DNA from: Thiobacillus sp. UBA3361
GTDB lineage: Bacteria; Pseudomonadota; Gammaproteobacteria; Burkholderiales; Thiobacillaceae
Length of the DNA stretch: 24,783 nt
Assembly (NCBI GenBank): GCA_002360535.1
Contig: DEQR01000030.1
Coordinates: 1-24,783 of the forward strand
Direction of reading: 5' to 3'
Shown here: positions 9,107 to 16,042 of the stretch, one piece after another
Numbering within the stretch: the stretch's first letter is position 1
Layout: each line of letters opens with the position of its first letter
Translations under genes and position numbers: made by a program
The notes under the pieces: model-generated
What the model was told of the DNA's origin: nothing
Databases searched by the model: none
Seen by the model: only the letters and a program-made list of their open reading frames with translations

Positions 9107-10093
9107 ATGACTGATGCTGTGAACGCGGTACCGCTGTTGGGCGAGGATATACACGCCGCGCAGATCCGGAAGTTTCGCTTCCAGGACATGCTGTTCCATC
9201 GCGTCACCCTGCTCTTTGCCTTCCTGGTCCTGGCCGCCCTGATCGGCATACTCGTCTCTCTGGGCATGGAGGCCTCGCCCAGCTTCAAGGAATTCGGGTT
9301 TTCGTTCCTGTGGACCAACGTCTGGAGCGTCCCCGACGATCAGTACGGCGCCCTGATCGCCATCTATGGCACCCTGGTCACGTCTGCCATTGCGCTGCTG
9401 ATCGCGGTGCCGGTCAGTTTCGGCATCGCCCTCTTCCTGACCGAATCCTGCCCGGTGTGGTTGCGCCGGCCGCTGGGCACGGCCATCGAACTCCTCGCCG
9501 GCGTGCCTTCCATCATCTACGGCATCTGGGGCCTGTTCATTTTCGCGCCCCTGTTCGCCGAATATGTGCAGCCCTATCTGCAGACCGCCCTGGGCGATGT
9601 GCCGGTTATCGGCGGCTGGTTCACGGGGCCGCCCATCGGCATCGGCATCCTGACCGCCGGCATCGTGCTGTCCCTGATGGTGATCCCCTTCATCGCCTCG
9701 GTGATGCGCGACGTCTTCGAGACGGTGCCCGACGTGCTCAAGGAGTCCGCCTACGGGGTGGGCTGCACCACCTGGGAGGTGGTGCGCAACATCGTCCTGC
9801 CCTACACCAAGGTGGGGGTGATCGGCGGCATCATGCTGGGCCTGGGCCGCGCCCTGGGGGAGACCATGGCGGTCACCTTCGTGATCGGCAACGCCAACCG
9901 CATCACGGGCAGCCTGTTCGCGCCGGGCAACTCCATTGCTTCCACCCTGGCCAACGAGTTCGGCGAGGCGGACCCCGGCTTGCACATCGCCTCCCTGTTT
10001 GCCCTGGGCTTGGTCCTGTTCATCATCACCTTCATCGTGCTGGCCATCTCCCGCTGGCTCATCCGACGCGGCCTTGGCGCCGAGGGCGTGTAG
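9107..10093 (+). CDS. pstC: Phosphate ABC transporter permease PstC
   Basis: PstC is one of the two inner-membrane permease subunits of the high-affinity phosphate importer. The 328-aa product has about six membrane segments, including an N-terminal helix at about 32-52. The ABC-coupling (EAA) loop lies in LKESAYGVGCTTWEVVRNIVLPYTK-like residues, followed by LGRALGETMAVTFVIGN, a signature of PstC. I chose the ATG at 9107. An upstream in-frame TTG at 9059 would add a basic 16-residue extension and run close to the pstS-pstC hairpin. The ribosome-binding site is weak. pstA begins 10 nt after the stop. Confidence 0.95.
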   Translation: MTDAVNAVPLLGEDIHAAQIRKFRFQDMLFHRVTLLFAFLVLAALIGILVSLGMEASPSFKEFGFSFLWTNVWSVPDDQYGALIAIYGTLVTSAIALLIAVPVSFGIALFLTESCPVWLRRPLGTAIELLAGVPSIIYGIWGLFIFAPLFAEYVQPYLQTALGDVPVIGGWFTGPPIGIGILTAGIVLSLMVIPFIASVMRDVFETVPDVLKESAYGVGCTTWEVVRNIVLPYTKVGVIGGIMLGLGRALGETMAVTFVIGNANRITGSLFAPGNSIASTLANEFGEADPGLHIASLFALGLVLFIITFIVLAISRWLIRRGLGAEGV

Positions 10094-10102
10094 GAGCGCA
10101 TC

Positions 10103-10945
10103 ATGGACTTGTATCGTCGTCGTATCCTCATCAATCAGGCCGGTATCGGCCTGTCCATGGTTGCCATGAGCTTTGGCCTGTTCGCCCTGCTGTGGATACT
10201 GTGGACCCTGTTTTCCAAGGGCTTCGCCGCATTCAGCTGGGAGTTCTTCACACAGGACACCCCGGCTCCGGGCACGGAAGGCGGCGGCTTGCGCAACGCC
10301 ATCATCGGCAGCGGCCTCATTCTGTTCTTCACCACCGTGATCTCCACCCCCATCGGCATCCTGGCGGGGATCTACCTGGCGGAGTTCGGCCGGGTGTCGA
10401 AATTCGCCTCGGCCACCCGCTTTGTCACCGACATCATGCTTTCGGCCCCCTCCATCGTCATCGGCCTGTTCGTCTATGCCCTGTTCGTGGTCACCACGGG
10501 AGGTTTTTCCGGCTGGGCGGGCACCGTCGCTCTGTCCCTGATCGCCATCCCGGTGGTGGTGCGTACCACCGAGAACATGCTCAAGCTGGTGCCCACCAGC
10601 CTGCGGGAAGCGGCCTTTGCCGTGGGTGCGCCGCGCTGGGCGGTGTCCCTCAAGGTCACCCTGCGGGCCGTGAAGGCGGGTGTGGTCACCGGGGTGCTGC
10701 TGGCCATCGCCCGCGTAACGGGGGAGACTGCGCCCTTGCTGTTCACGGCCCTTAGCAACCAGTTCTACAGCACGGACATGTCCCAGCCCATGGGCAACCT
10801 GCCGGTGGTGATCTTCCAGTTCGGCCTCAGCCCTTACGATAACTGGGTGAACCTGGCCTGGGGCGGTTCCCTGCTCATCGCCCTGCTGGTATTGGGCATC
10901 AACATCGGCGCGCGCATCCTTTTCCGCCAAAAAGACAAACGTTAA
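10103..10945 (+). CDS. pstA: Phosphate ABC transporter permease PstA
   Basis: PstA is the second permease subunit and pairs with PstC to form the phosphate channel. The 280 aa are close to the usual length. About six hydrophobic segments are visible, the first at about 14-36. The EAA coupling loop REAAFAVGAPRWAVSLKVTL is followed by ARVTGETAPLLFTA, characteristic of PstA. An AGGAG site lies 7 nt before the ATG. The gap to pstC is 9 nt and to pstB 17 nt, which supports a single transcript. Confidence 0.96.
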   Translation: MDLYRRRILINQAGIGLSMVAMSFGLFALLWILWTLFSKGFAAFSWEFFTQDTPAPGTEGGGLRNAIIGSGLILFFTTVISTPIGILAGIYLAEFGRVSKFASATRFVTDIMLSAPSIVIGLFVYALFVVTTGGFSGWAGTVALSLIAIPVVVRTTENMLKLVPTSLREAAFAVGAPRWAVSLKVTLRAVKAGVVTGVLLAIARVTGETAPLLFTALSNQFYSTDMSQPMGNLPVVIFQFGLSPYDNWVNLAWGGSLLIALLVLGINIGARILFRQKDKR

Positions 10946-10962
10946 TCTTTCCGGAGTTTTCC

Positions 10963-11745
10963 ATGTCCGACTTTCAGTCCACGATCAGCGAAGAGGCCGT
11001 ACTGCAAATCCGTAACCTGGATTTCTACTACGGCGACTTCAAGGGCCTGATCAACAACAACATGGATATCGCCCGCAACAAGGTCACCGCCTTCATTGGC
11101 CCCTCCGGCTGCGGAAAGTCCACCCTGCTGCGCACTTTCAATCGCATGTACGACTTGTATCCCGGACAGCGCGCCGAGGGCCAGATCTTGTTCCACGGCA
11201 AGAACCTGCTGGACAAGAAGCAGGACGTGAACTTGGTAAGGGCCAAGATCGGCATGGTGTTCCAGAAGCCGACGCCGTTTCCGATGACCATCTACGAAAA
11301 CATCGCATTCGGCGTGCGTCTCTATGAACGCTTGTCCAGGTCCGAAATGGACGACCGGGTGCAATGGGCGCTCAGCAAGGCGGCACTTTGGGAAGAGGTC
11401 AAGGACAAGTTGCAGCAGAACGGTCTGTCCCTGTCCGGCGGCCAACAACAGCGCCTGTGCATTGCCCGCGCCGTTGCGGTCAAGCCGGAGATCGTCCTGC
11501 TGGACGAGCCGACCTCGGCATTGGACCCGATCTCCACGGCCAAGATCGAGGAGTTGGTGAACGAGTTGAAAGAGGACTACACCATCGCCATCGTCACCCA
11601 CAACATGCAGCAGGCGGCGCGCATATCCGACTACACCGCCTTCATGTACCTGGGCGAACTGATCGAGTTCGGCAAGACCGATGAATTGTTCGTCAAGCCG
11701 AAGATCAAGCAGACCGAGGACTACATCACCGGCCGTTTCGGTTGA
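10963..11745 (+). CDS. pstB: Phosphate ABC transporter ATP-binding protein PstB
   Basis: PstB is the ATPase that powers PstCA. The 260-aa protein has every ABC motif: Walker A GPSGCGKST (46-54), the Q-loop in MVFQKPTPFPMTI with the PstB-type proline run, the signature LSGGQQQRLCIARA (157-170), Walker B IVLLDEP (177-183) and the H-loop H213. The GGAG Shine-Dalgarno lies 6 nt before the ATG. It ends the recognisable operon. The usual following gene, phoU, is absent here; an 80-aa gene of unknown role lies 257 nt downstream instead. A G/C hairpin at 11780-11799 may end the transcript. Confidence 0.97.
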   Translation: MSDFQSTISEEAVLQIRNLDFYYGDFKGLINNNMDIARNKVTAFIGPSGCGKSTLLRTFNRMYDLYPGQRAEGQILFHGKNLLDKKQDVNLVRAKIGMVFQKPTPFPMTIYENIAFGVRLYERLSRSEMDDRVQWALSKAALWEEVKDKLQQNGLSLSGGQQQRLCIARAVAVKPEIVLLDEPTSALDPISTAKIEELVNELKEDYTIAIVTHNMQQAARISDYTAFMYLGELIEFGKTDELFVKPKIKQTEDYITGRFG

Positions 11746-11779
11746 TCCGGCCGCCGGCTTGCCGGAGGCCACCGTGCCT

Positions 11780-11799
11780 GCCCGCCCGTCGCGGCGGGC
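11780..11799 (+). terminator. Hairpin after pstB, possible terminator
   Basis: The perfect 7-bp arms GCCCGCC (11780-11786) and GGCGGGC (11793-11799) enclose the loop CGTCGC, 34 nt after the pstB stop. The following bases, GTCATATTTGTG, are AT-enriched but are not a true U-run, so termination may be weak or Rho-dependent. It overlaps the start of a PHO-box-like site. Confidence 0.4.
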
Positions 11800-11815
11800 G
11801 TCATATTTGTGTCAC
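11798..11815 (+). promoter_or_regulatory. PHO-box-like site upstream of the 80-aa gene
   Basis: GCGTCATATTTGTGTCAC matches the PHO-box consensus at 14 of 18 positions (halves GCGTCAT and GTGTCAC, 11 bp apart). No good -10 lies at 10 nt. The nearest candidate, TATCAT at 11837-11842, is 21 nt further on, which weakens the case for a standard PhoB promoter. If real, it would place the 80-aa gene in the phosphate-starvation regulon. Confidence 0.35.
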
Positions 11816-11882
11816 ACAAGCTTTTTCCGAGTCCAGTATCATGGCCGTCGAACGGAATGGACGGTACATTCTGAAATGCTAA

Positions 11883-11949
11883 TACACCCCGGGCCAGTGC
11901 CGGTTTCAGCAGCCGAGAACCGGCCGGAAGCCTGCACGGGGTCCGTGTA
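11883..11949 (+). ncRNA. Potential structured leader RNA before the 80-aa gene
   Basis: Two nested pairings are visible by eye. The outer stem is TACAC-CCCG (11883-11891) with CGGG-GTCC-GTGTA (11937-11949), leaving GTCC as a bulge. The inner perfect 7-bp stem is GCCGGTT (11899-11905) with AACCGGC (11918-11924). The element ends 53 nt before the ATG at 12003, in a 257-nt spacer unusually long for this operon-dense region. I do not recognise a riboswitch class. It may be a cis-regulatory leader, or chance pairing in GC-rich DNA. Confidence 0.3.
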
Positions 11950-12002
11950 ATTCCGGAATCGCCATCAGGGGCGGCCGGATTCATCGCTGAGGACTCGATA
12001 TC

Positions 12003-12245
12003 ATGGCTAACGCGGTTAAATGCATCGCCAAATATGTGCGCAAAAACGAAGACGAAGAGAGCGCGGTTGTCCTGCGTGAGCTTTGCGAGGCGCTGGAAAC
12101 CGGTCAGCCCTTTGAATTGGCCCGCCTCTATGACATGAAGCAGAAGGCCTTCGAACTGGCCATGGACGTGCTGTCCGAATGGCGCTTCGACCGTCACGTG
12201 ACGGAGCGCCGCTTTTCCAAGTATTTCGAGCAGGACGAGGATTGA
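12003..12245 (+). CDS. Small conserved-looking protein of unknown function (80 aa)
   Basis: I do not recognise this family. The 80-aa product is soluble and strongly charged: an N-terminal AVKCIAKYVRKNEDEESAV segment, a helical middle (LRELCEALETGQPFELARLYDM), and a basic-then-acidic C-terminus ending FEQDED. It has two cysteines (C7, C28), no signal peptide and no membrane segment. It reads as a compact all-helical domain, perhaps a small adaptor or regulator. A GAGGA Shine-Dalgarno lies 9 nt before the ATG. Codon use resembles the core genes. It lies between pstB and tpiA behind a PHO-box-like site and a possibly structured leader, which hints at a phosphate link but does not prove one. An 8-bp hairpin follows it. 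Confidence 0.75.
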   Translation: MANAVKCIAKYVRKNEDEESAVVLRELCEALETGQPFELARLYDMKQKAFELAMDVLSEWRFDRHVTERRFSKYFEQDED

Positions 12246-12259
12246 TCTGCCCGCCTACC

Positions 12260-12278
12260 CGCGCCGCTTAGCGGCGCG
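12260..12278 (+). terminator. G/C hairpin after the 80-aa gene
   Basis: The arms CGCGCCGC and GCGGCGCG pair perfectly over 8 bp around the loop TTA, 15 nt after the stop. There is no U-tract. It is a plausible Rho-dependent or weak terminator, or a processing hairpin, between this gene and tpiA. Confidence 0.4.
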
Positions 12279-12358
12279 CGCGAAGGCCGCAACTAGGCCC
12301 AAATTGACCTGGGCAGCCGAAGACATTACCATCACCGGCTTTATTGGAGGGGGTTCCC

Positions 12359-13105
12359 ATGCGTCGCAAACTGGTCGCCGGCAACTGGAAAATGCACGGC
12401 AGTCTGGCCGAAAACGAGAACCTGTTGAACGGCATCCTGGCTGGCATGGGCAACGTCAAGGCCGGCGTGGCGGTTTGTGTTCCCTTTCCCTATCTGGCCC
12501 AGGTCCAGGCCAAGTTGGCCGGCTCCGCCATCGCCTGGGGGGCGCAGAACCTCAGTCAGCATGCCAAGGGTGCCTACACCGGCGAAGTCTCCGCCGCCAT
12601 GCTGAAGGATTTTGGTTGCCGCTATGTCATCGTCGGTCACTCCGAGCGCCGCGCGCTCTACGGGGAGAGCGATGAGCTGGTGGCCGATAAGTACGCGGTC
12701 GTGCAGGCCGCCGGGCTGATCCCCATCCTATGCGTTGGAGAGACCCTGAATGAGCGTGAAGAATGCATCACCGAGCAGGTGGTCGGCCGCCAACTCGATG
12801 CGGTGATCAACAAGTCGGGCGTGGCCTCGCTGGCCAACGCCGTCGTGGCCTACGAGCCGGTATGGGCCATCGGCACCGGCGTCACCGCCACCCCCGATCA
12901 GGCGCAATCGGTGCATGCCTTCATCCGCGGCAAGGTGCGTGGCCTCGATGCCGCTGTCGCCGACGGTCTGATCATCCAGTATGGCGGCAGCGTCAAAGCC
13001 AGCAACGCGGTGGAGCTGTTTGGCCAGCCGGACATCGACGGTGGCCTGATCGGTGGCGCTGCCCTGAACGCTGAGGAATTCCTGGCCATCTGCCGGGCCG
13101 GCTGA
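12359..13105 (+). CDS. tpiA: Triose-phosphate isomerase
   Basis: TpiA interconverts dihydroxyacetone phosphate and glyceraldehyde-3-phosphate in glycolysis, gluconeogenesis and the Calvin cycle. The 248-aa TIM barrel has the full catalytic set: N9 and K11 in VAGNWKMHG, H94 in IVGHSERR and E166 in AYEPVWAIGTG. It also has the phosphate-gripping loop 6 and the QYGGSVKASN and GGLIGGAAL segments. The ATG at 12359 follows a GGAGGGGG Shine-Dalgarno. An in-frame TTG at 12344 overlaps that site and is unlikely. secG starts 10 nt after the stop, a common tpiA-secG pair. Confidence 0.97.
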   Translation: MRRKLVAGNWKMHGSLAENENLLNGILAGMGNVKAGVAVCVPFPYLAQVQAKLAGSAIAWGAQNLSQHAKGAYTGEVSAAMLKDFGCRYVIVGHSERRALYGESDELVADKYAVVQAAGLIPILCVGETLNEREECITEQVVGRQLDAVINKSGVASLANAVVAYEPVWAIGTGVTATPDQAQSVHAFIRGKVRGLDAAVADGLIIQYGGSVKASNAVELFGQPDIDGGLIGGAALNAEEFLAICRAG

Positions 13106-13115
13106 GAGGATCGAA

Positions 13116-13469
13116 ATGGAATTCCTGGTCTGGACCCTGCATGTCCTGGTGGCCGCCAGTGTGGTCGGCTTGGTGCTGCTGCAACACGGCAAGGGCGCCG
13201 ACATGGGTGCGGCCTTCGGCAGCGGCGCATCCGGCAGCCTGTTCGGCGCGACCGGCTCGGCTAACTTCCTCAGCCGGGCCACGGCTATCCTGGCTGCCTT
13301 GTTCTTCGCCACCAGCCTGGGTCTGACCTATTTTTCCTCGCAGAAGCACGACGCGGCCAAGCAGCCCGCGGCCTTGCCGACCCAGCCGATCGCACCCGTT
13401 CAGGTGCCGGCCATGCCGCAGCCGGCCGCGCCCGCAGGCGAGGACAAGGCAGGGGCGATACCCAAGTAA
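13116..13469 (+). CDS. secG: Preprotein translocase subunit SecG
   Basis: SecG is the small accessory subunit of the SecYEG protein-export channel. The 117-aa product has two membrane helices (about 3-21 and 51-72) joined by the conserved Gly/Ser-rich loop HGKGADMGAAFGSGASGSLFGATG. A Pro/Ala/Gln-rich C-terminal tail typical of longer betaproteobacterial SecG follows (about 80-117). A GAGAGGA site precedes the ATG. tRNA-Leu follows 50 nt downstream. In related genomes this tRNA commonly leads into the nuo operon; here an integrase gene takes that place. Confidence 0.95.
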   Translation: MEFLVWTLHVLVAASVVGLVLLQHGKGADMGAAFGSGASGSLFGATGSANFLSRATAILAALFFATSLGLTYFSSQKHDAAKQPAALPTQPIAPVQVPAMPQPAAPAGEDKAGAIPK

Positions 13470-13519
13470 CGCCCTCAGCTTCACGAGTATCATCTGGCAT
13501 GCTTGCCATGCCGTCAGAC

Positions 13520-13604
13520 GCCGACGTGGTGAAATTGGTAGACACGCTGTCTTGAGGGGGCAGTGACGAAAGTCGTGCGAGTTCGAGTCTCGCCGTCGGC
13601 ACCA
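13520..13604 (+). tRNA. tRNA-Leu (anticodon GAG), with encoded CCA
   Basis: The acceptor arm GCCGACG (13520-13526) pairs with CGTCGGC (13594-13600), followed by discriminator A and the encoded CCA (13602-13604). The D-loop contains TTGGTAGACA. The anticodon stem is CTGTC/GGCAG (one G-U) around the loop TTGAGGG, giving anticodon GAG (reads CUU/CUC). A long class II variable arm (GAC-GAAA-GTC) and the T-arm GCGAG-TTCGAGT-CTCGC complete a leucine tRNA. The integrase gene immediately downstream marks the 3' end of this tRNA as the likely attachment site. Confidence 0.97.
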
Positions 13605-13638
13605 AAACACAATCTCAACCAACCTCAAATCACCTCAC

Positions 13639-13671
13639 AACCCGCTTCGCTACTGGCCTGGCGGGTTTTTT
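13639..13671 (+). terminator. Rho-independent terminator downstream of tRNA-Leu
   Basis: The arms AACCCGC (13639-13645) and GCGGGTT (13661-13667) form a 7-bp stem with a 15-nt loop, followed by a run of six T. It lies 35 nt after the tRNA and probably ends the tRNA transcript. It also lies just inside the putative inserted element. Confidence 0.6.
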
Positions 13672-13704
13672 CTTGTCTCAAACAACCTCAAACAACCCCA
13701 TTGA

Positions 13705-13767
13705 ATACCCGCAACACTGCGGGTATCTTTGCGGGTATCGGCGGATACCCGCTGATCCGATACCCGC
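13705..13767. repeat. Five copies of the 8-bp motif ATACCCGC upstream of the integrase
   Basis: ATACCCGC occurs at 13705-13712, 13745-13752 and 13760-13767. Its reverse complement GCGGGTAT occurs at 13719-13726 and 13731-13738. Copies 1+2 and copies 3+4 each form a perfect inverted repeat with exactly 6 nt between arms; copy 5 is a lone direct copy. The array ends 23 nt before the integrase GTG start. Short arrays between an att site and its integrase commonly serve as arm-type integrase sites, excisionase sites or an operator, so this is a candidate recombination or control region. Confidence 0.7.
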
Positions 13768-13790
13768 AATTCGACCGGCGAGGGGATGAC

Positions 13791-15002
13791 GTGAAGCTGA
13801 CTGACGTTGAGGTGAGGAAGGCCAAGCCCGAGGCCGCGCCCTACAAGCTCATGGACGGCGGCGGGCTTTACCTGCTGGTGACGGCTACCGGCTCTAAGCT
13901 CTGGCGGTTCAACTACCGCCACCAGGGCAAACACAAGACCCTTGCCCTTGGGGCCTACCCTGACGTCCCCCTGGCGGTTGCCCGGGAGCGCCACCAAGCG
14001 GCCCGGCGGTTGCTGGCGGAGGGGGTGGACCCCGGCGCGGAGAAAAAAGCCCAGGCCCGCGCCATCGCCGCGAAGGCGGAGAACACCCTTCAGGCCATCG
14101 CGGAGGAATGGCTTGCCGGCCCCCATGCCGCGAAGGTGGCGGCCGGTACGGCAGACGCTTCGGCCCGGCTGCTCCGAGGGAGCATCTTGGCGGACCTGGG
14201 GAATATGCCCATCGCGGGCATTACCGCCCCCACCCTGCTGGCCACGCTACGCAAGATTGAGGCCCGCGCCCCCTACTCTGCCCACAAGGCCCTGCAACTG
14301 GGTGGCCAGCTCTGGCGCTATGCTATCGCCACGGGACGCGCGGAGCGGGACATCGCTGCGGACCTGCGGGGAGCGCTCAAGCCCTTCAAGGTTCGCCATC
14401 ACCCCGCCATCACCGACCCGGCCCGGCTGGCGGACTTGCTGCGGGCCATTGACGGCTACTCGGGTTCCCCTCTGACCGTGGCGGCCCTGCGCCTGGCCAT
14501 CCTGACCTTCGTTCGACCGGGGGAGCTGAGGCAGGCCCGGTGGGCGGATATCGACCTGGAGGCGGGCACCTGGGCCTATCGCGTCACCAAAACCGCGACC
14601 GACCATATCGTTCCCCTGTCGCGTCAGGCGGTGGCGATCCTGGAAGACGTCCGCCCCCTGTCGGGGCACCTGGGGCATGTGTTCCACGGGGTGAGGGTCA
14701 AGGACCGGCCCATGTCCGAGAATACCCTGAATGCGGCCTTGCGCTACATGGGCTTCGAGGGCGGGGAGGTGGTGGGGCACGGCTTCAGGGCCACCGCCCG
14801 CACCATCCTGGATGAAGTGCTGGGCTACCCGCCCCACCTGATCGAACACCAGCTTGCCCACGCGGTGAAAGACCCCTTGGGCCGGGCCTATAACCGGACG
14901 GCGCACCTGCCCCAGCGGCGGGACATGATGCAGCGATGGGCGGATTACCTGGACCGGCTGAAGGCTGGGGCGGAGGTGTTGCCGTTCAGCAGAGCGGCAT
15001 GA
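13791..15002 (+). CDS. Tyrosine recombinase / integrase (DUF4102-type, P4-like)
   Basis: This site-specific recombinase would insert and excise a genomic island at the tRNA-Leu 3' end. The 403 aa comprise an N-terminal DUF4102 arm-binding domain (about 1-90, with DGGGLYLLVTATGSKLWRFNYR and GAYPDVPLAVAR), a SAM-like core-binding domain (about 95-195) and the catalytic domain (about 205-390). The active-site residues are present: R242 (FVRPGEL), K267 region, H330 and R333 (HGFRATA), H356 (LAHAV) and nucleophile Y367 (AYNRT). It therefore looks intact. I chose the GTG at 13791 because AGGGG lies just upstream and the product begins MKLTDVEVRKAKP as in relatives. The longer frame back to 13563 would start inside the tRNA. 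It reads away from the tRNA. Confidence 0.93.
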   Translation: MKLTDVEVRKAKPEAAPYKLMDGGGLYLLVTATGSKLWRFNYRHQGKHKTLALGAYPDVPLAVARERHQAARRLLAEGVDPGAEKKAQARAIAAKAENTLQAIAEEWLAGPHAAKVAAGTADASARLLRGSILADLGNMPIAGITAPTLLATLRKIEARAPYSAHKALQLGGQLWRYAIATGRAERDIAADLRGALKPFKVRHHPAITDPARLADLLRAIDGYSGSPLTVAALRLAILTFVRPGELRQARWADIDLEAGTWAYRVTKTATDHIVPLSRQAVAILEDVRPLSGHLGHVFHGVRVKDRPMSENTLNAALRYMGFEGGEVVGHGFRATARTILDEVLGYPPHLIEHQLAHAVKDPLGRAYNRTAHLPQRRDMMQRWADYLDRLKAGAEVLPFSRAA

Positions 15003-15202
15003 GCCCCGCATCATCACCAGCGACAAAATACACAAACAAGAACAAGCGGCCCCACAACTTCAAACCTGTAAGCATGGGACTTTCCGTCCAGTTGCAAGGG
15101 TTATTGTTACGCCAAGATGGGGCTTCTCGGGTCCCCTGGAAGTATGTCCGGCTGATTTGGTAGTACATAGACGTCCATCGCAACCAACCGGAGACAAAAG
15201 CG

Positions 15203-15439
15203 ATGGCAAGCAACACCAGCAAGCGCCGCAGCTCAGCGAACAGGCCGCGTGACCTGCCCCGCTATTACGGCACCTATCGGGCGGCGGACCTTGCAATCCT
15301 GCTGGGAGTATCCCGCAACACGATTTGGCGATGGAACGCTGAAGGGCGCATCCCCAAAGGCAAGGCTCTGTCTCCCGGTGTCACGATCTGGGACGGGGCG
15401 GAGATCGACGCCTGGCTGAACGGCCCCCAGGTCGCTTGA
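15203..15439 (+). CDS. AlpA-type helix-turn-helix regulator / putative excisionase
   Basis: A 78-aa DNA-binding protein with a MerR-like winged helix of the AlpA/excisionase group. After a basic N-terminus (SKRRSSANRPRD) it has YRAADLAILLGVSRNTIWRW, the HTH that selects the domain. The wing NAEGRIPKGKALSPGVTIWD and the C-terminal EIDAWL then follow, typical of AlpA. In P4-like elements such proteins act as recombination directionality factors or activate integrase transcription. GGAG lies 10 nt upstream of the ATG. It lies 200 nt after the integrase and 12 nt before the primase remnant, a normal island order. Confidence 0.85.
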   Translation: MASNTSKRRSSANRPRDLPRYYGTYRAADLAILLGVSRNTIWRWNAEGRIPKGKALSPGVTIWDGAEIDAWLNGPQVA

Positions 15440-15451
15440 CTGGGGGCGGCC

Positions 15452-15721
15452 ATGAGTGTCGATACCCTTCTCTCGCGCCTGGACCGGGTGAAACGCACCG
15501 GCCCGGATCGGTGGATAGCCCGCTGCCCTGCCCACGATGACCGAGGGCCAAGCCTTTCCGTCCGGGAAATGGACGATGGCCGGACCTTGGTTCACTGCTT
15601 CGCGGGTTGCTCCGTGCATGAGGTGGTGGCGACGTTGGGGCTGGAACTGTCCGACCTGTTCCCACCCCGCCCCCTGCTCGATGGACGGAAGCCCGAGCGG
15701 CGGCCCTTCTCCGCCGAGGAT
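15452..15721 (+). pseudogene. Truncated zinc-finger primase of the integrated element
   Basis: The first ~90 codons encode the CHC2-type zinc-binding N-terminus of a phage/plasmid primase. The start is MSVDTLLSRLDRVKRTG, followed by WIARCPAHDDRGPSLSV (C-x2-H) and LVHCFAGCSVHEVVATLG (C-x3-C). Such proteins normally continue for several hundred residues into toprim and often helicase domains. Here the similarity stops near PERRPFSAED. The frame stays open to 16039 only by running through NfeD-derived DNA in the wrong frame, so the annotated-looking 195-aa ORF is a chimera. The start has a G-rich upstream site. A functional primase is not expected. Confidence 0.75.
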
Positions 15722-15968
15722 GTCGATGTTGCTGGCAGCGTTCGTGTCACTGAGTGCATTTGCCAAGCCGGTGCTGCTGGATGTGGAAGATGCGATCGGG
15801 CCGGCAACCGCCGACCATGTCACTCGCGGTCTCAAGCATGCAGCGGCCAAAGAAGCACAGCTCGTGGTATTGCGCATGGACACCCCCGGCGGGCTGGGTA
15901 CTTCGATGCACGCCATCATCAAGGACATCCTGACCTCGTCGGTGCGGTCATACGTCGCACCCAGCGGT
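15720..15968 (+). pseudogene. Fragment of an NfeD-type membrane-bound serine protease (ClpP-class), N-terminus only
   Basis: In a different frame from the primase, about 80 codons match the N-terminus of NfeD/SppA-like proteases. They encode a signal-like LLAAFVSLSAFAKPVLLDVE, then DAIGPATADHVTRGL, LVVLRMDTPGGLGTSM, IIKDIL and YVAPSG. Full NfeD proteins exceed 400 aa and carry the catalytic Ser/Lys shortly after this point. Here similarity ends at about 15968, and the last stretch (SSVRSYVAPSGG) already looks altered by a small deletion. The fragment begins exactly where the primase ends. It therefore marks a rearrangement junction and is not an expressed protease. Confidence 0.75.
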
Positions 15969-16042
15969 GGCACCCGGCGTGCGGATCATCCTTCAGGATG
16001 CGCGAAACAAAACCTGCCTGTAGATTCGCAAACGATTAAACG

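Noticed and set aside
9101..10930. 609-aa open frame on the - strand across pstC and pstA
   Set aside because: It spans two genuine permease genes and has the low-complexity Gln/Gly/Asp/His composition of an antisense frame.
11883..11949. A known riboswitch class
   Set aside because: I could not match the nested stems to any class I know, and the downstream gene gives no ligand hint; kept only as a possible structured leader.
13705..13767. A CRISPR array or plasmid iteron origin
   Set aside because: The units are only 8 bp, in mixed orientation, with no unique long spacers, and no cas or rep gene is adjacent.
15452..16039. A single 195-aa primase-like protein
   Set aside because: Only the first ~90 codons look like primase; the remainder is NfeD coding sequence read in the wrong frame.
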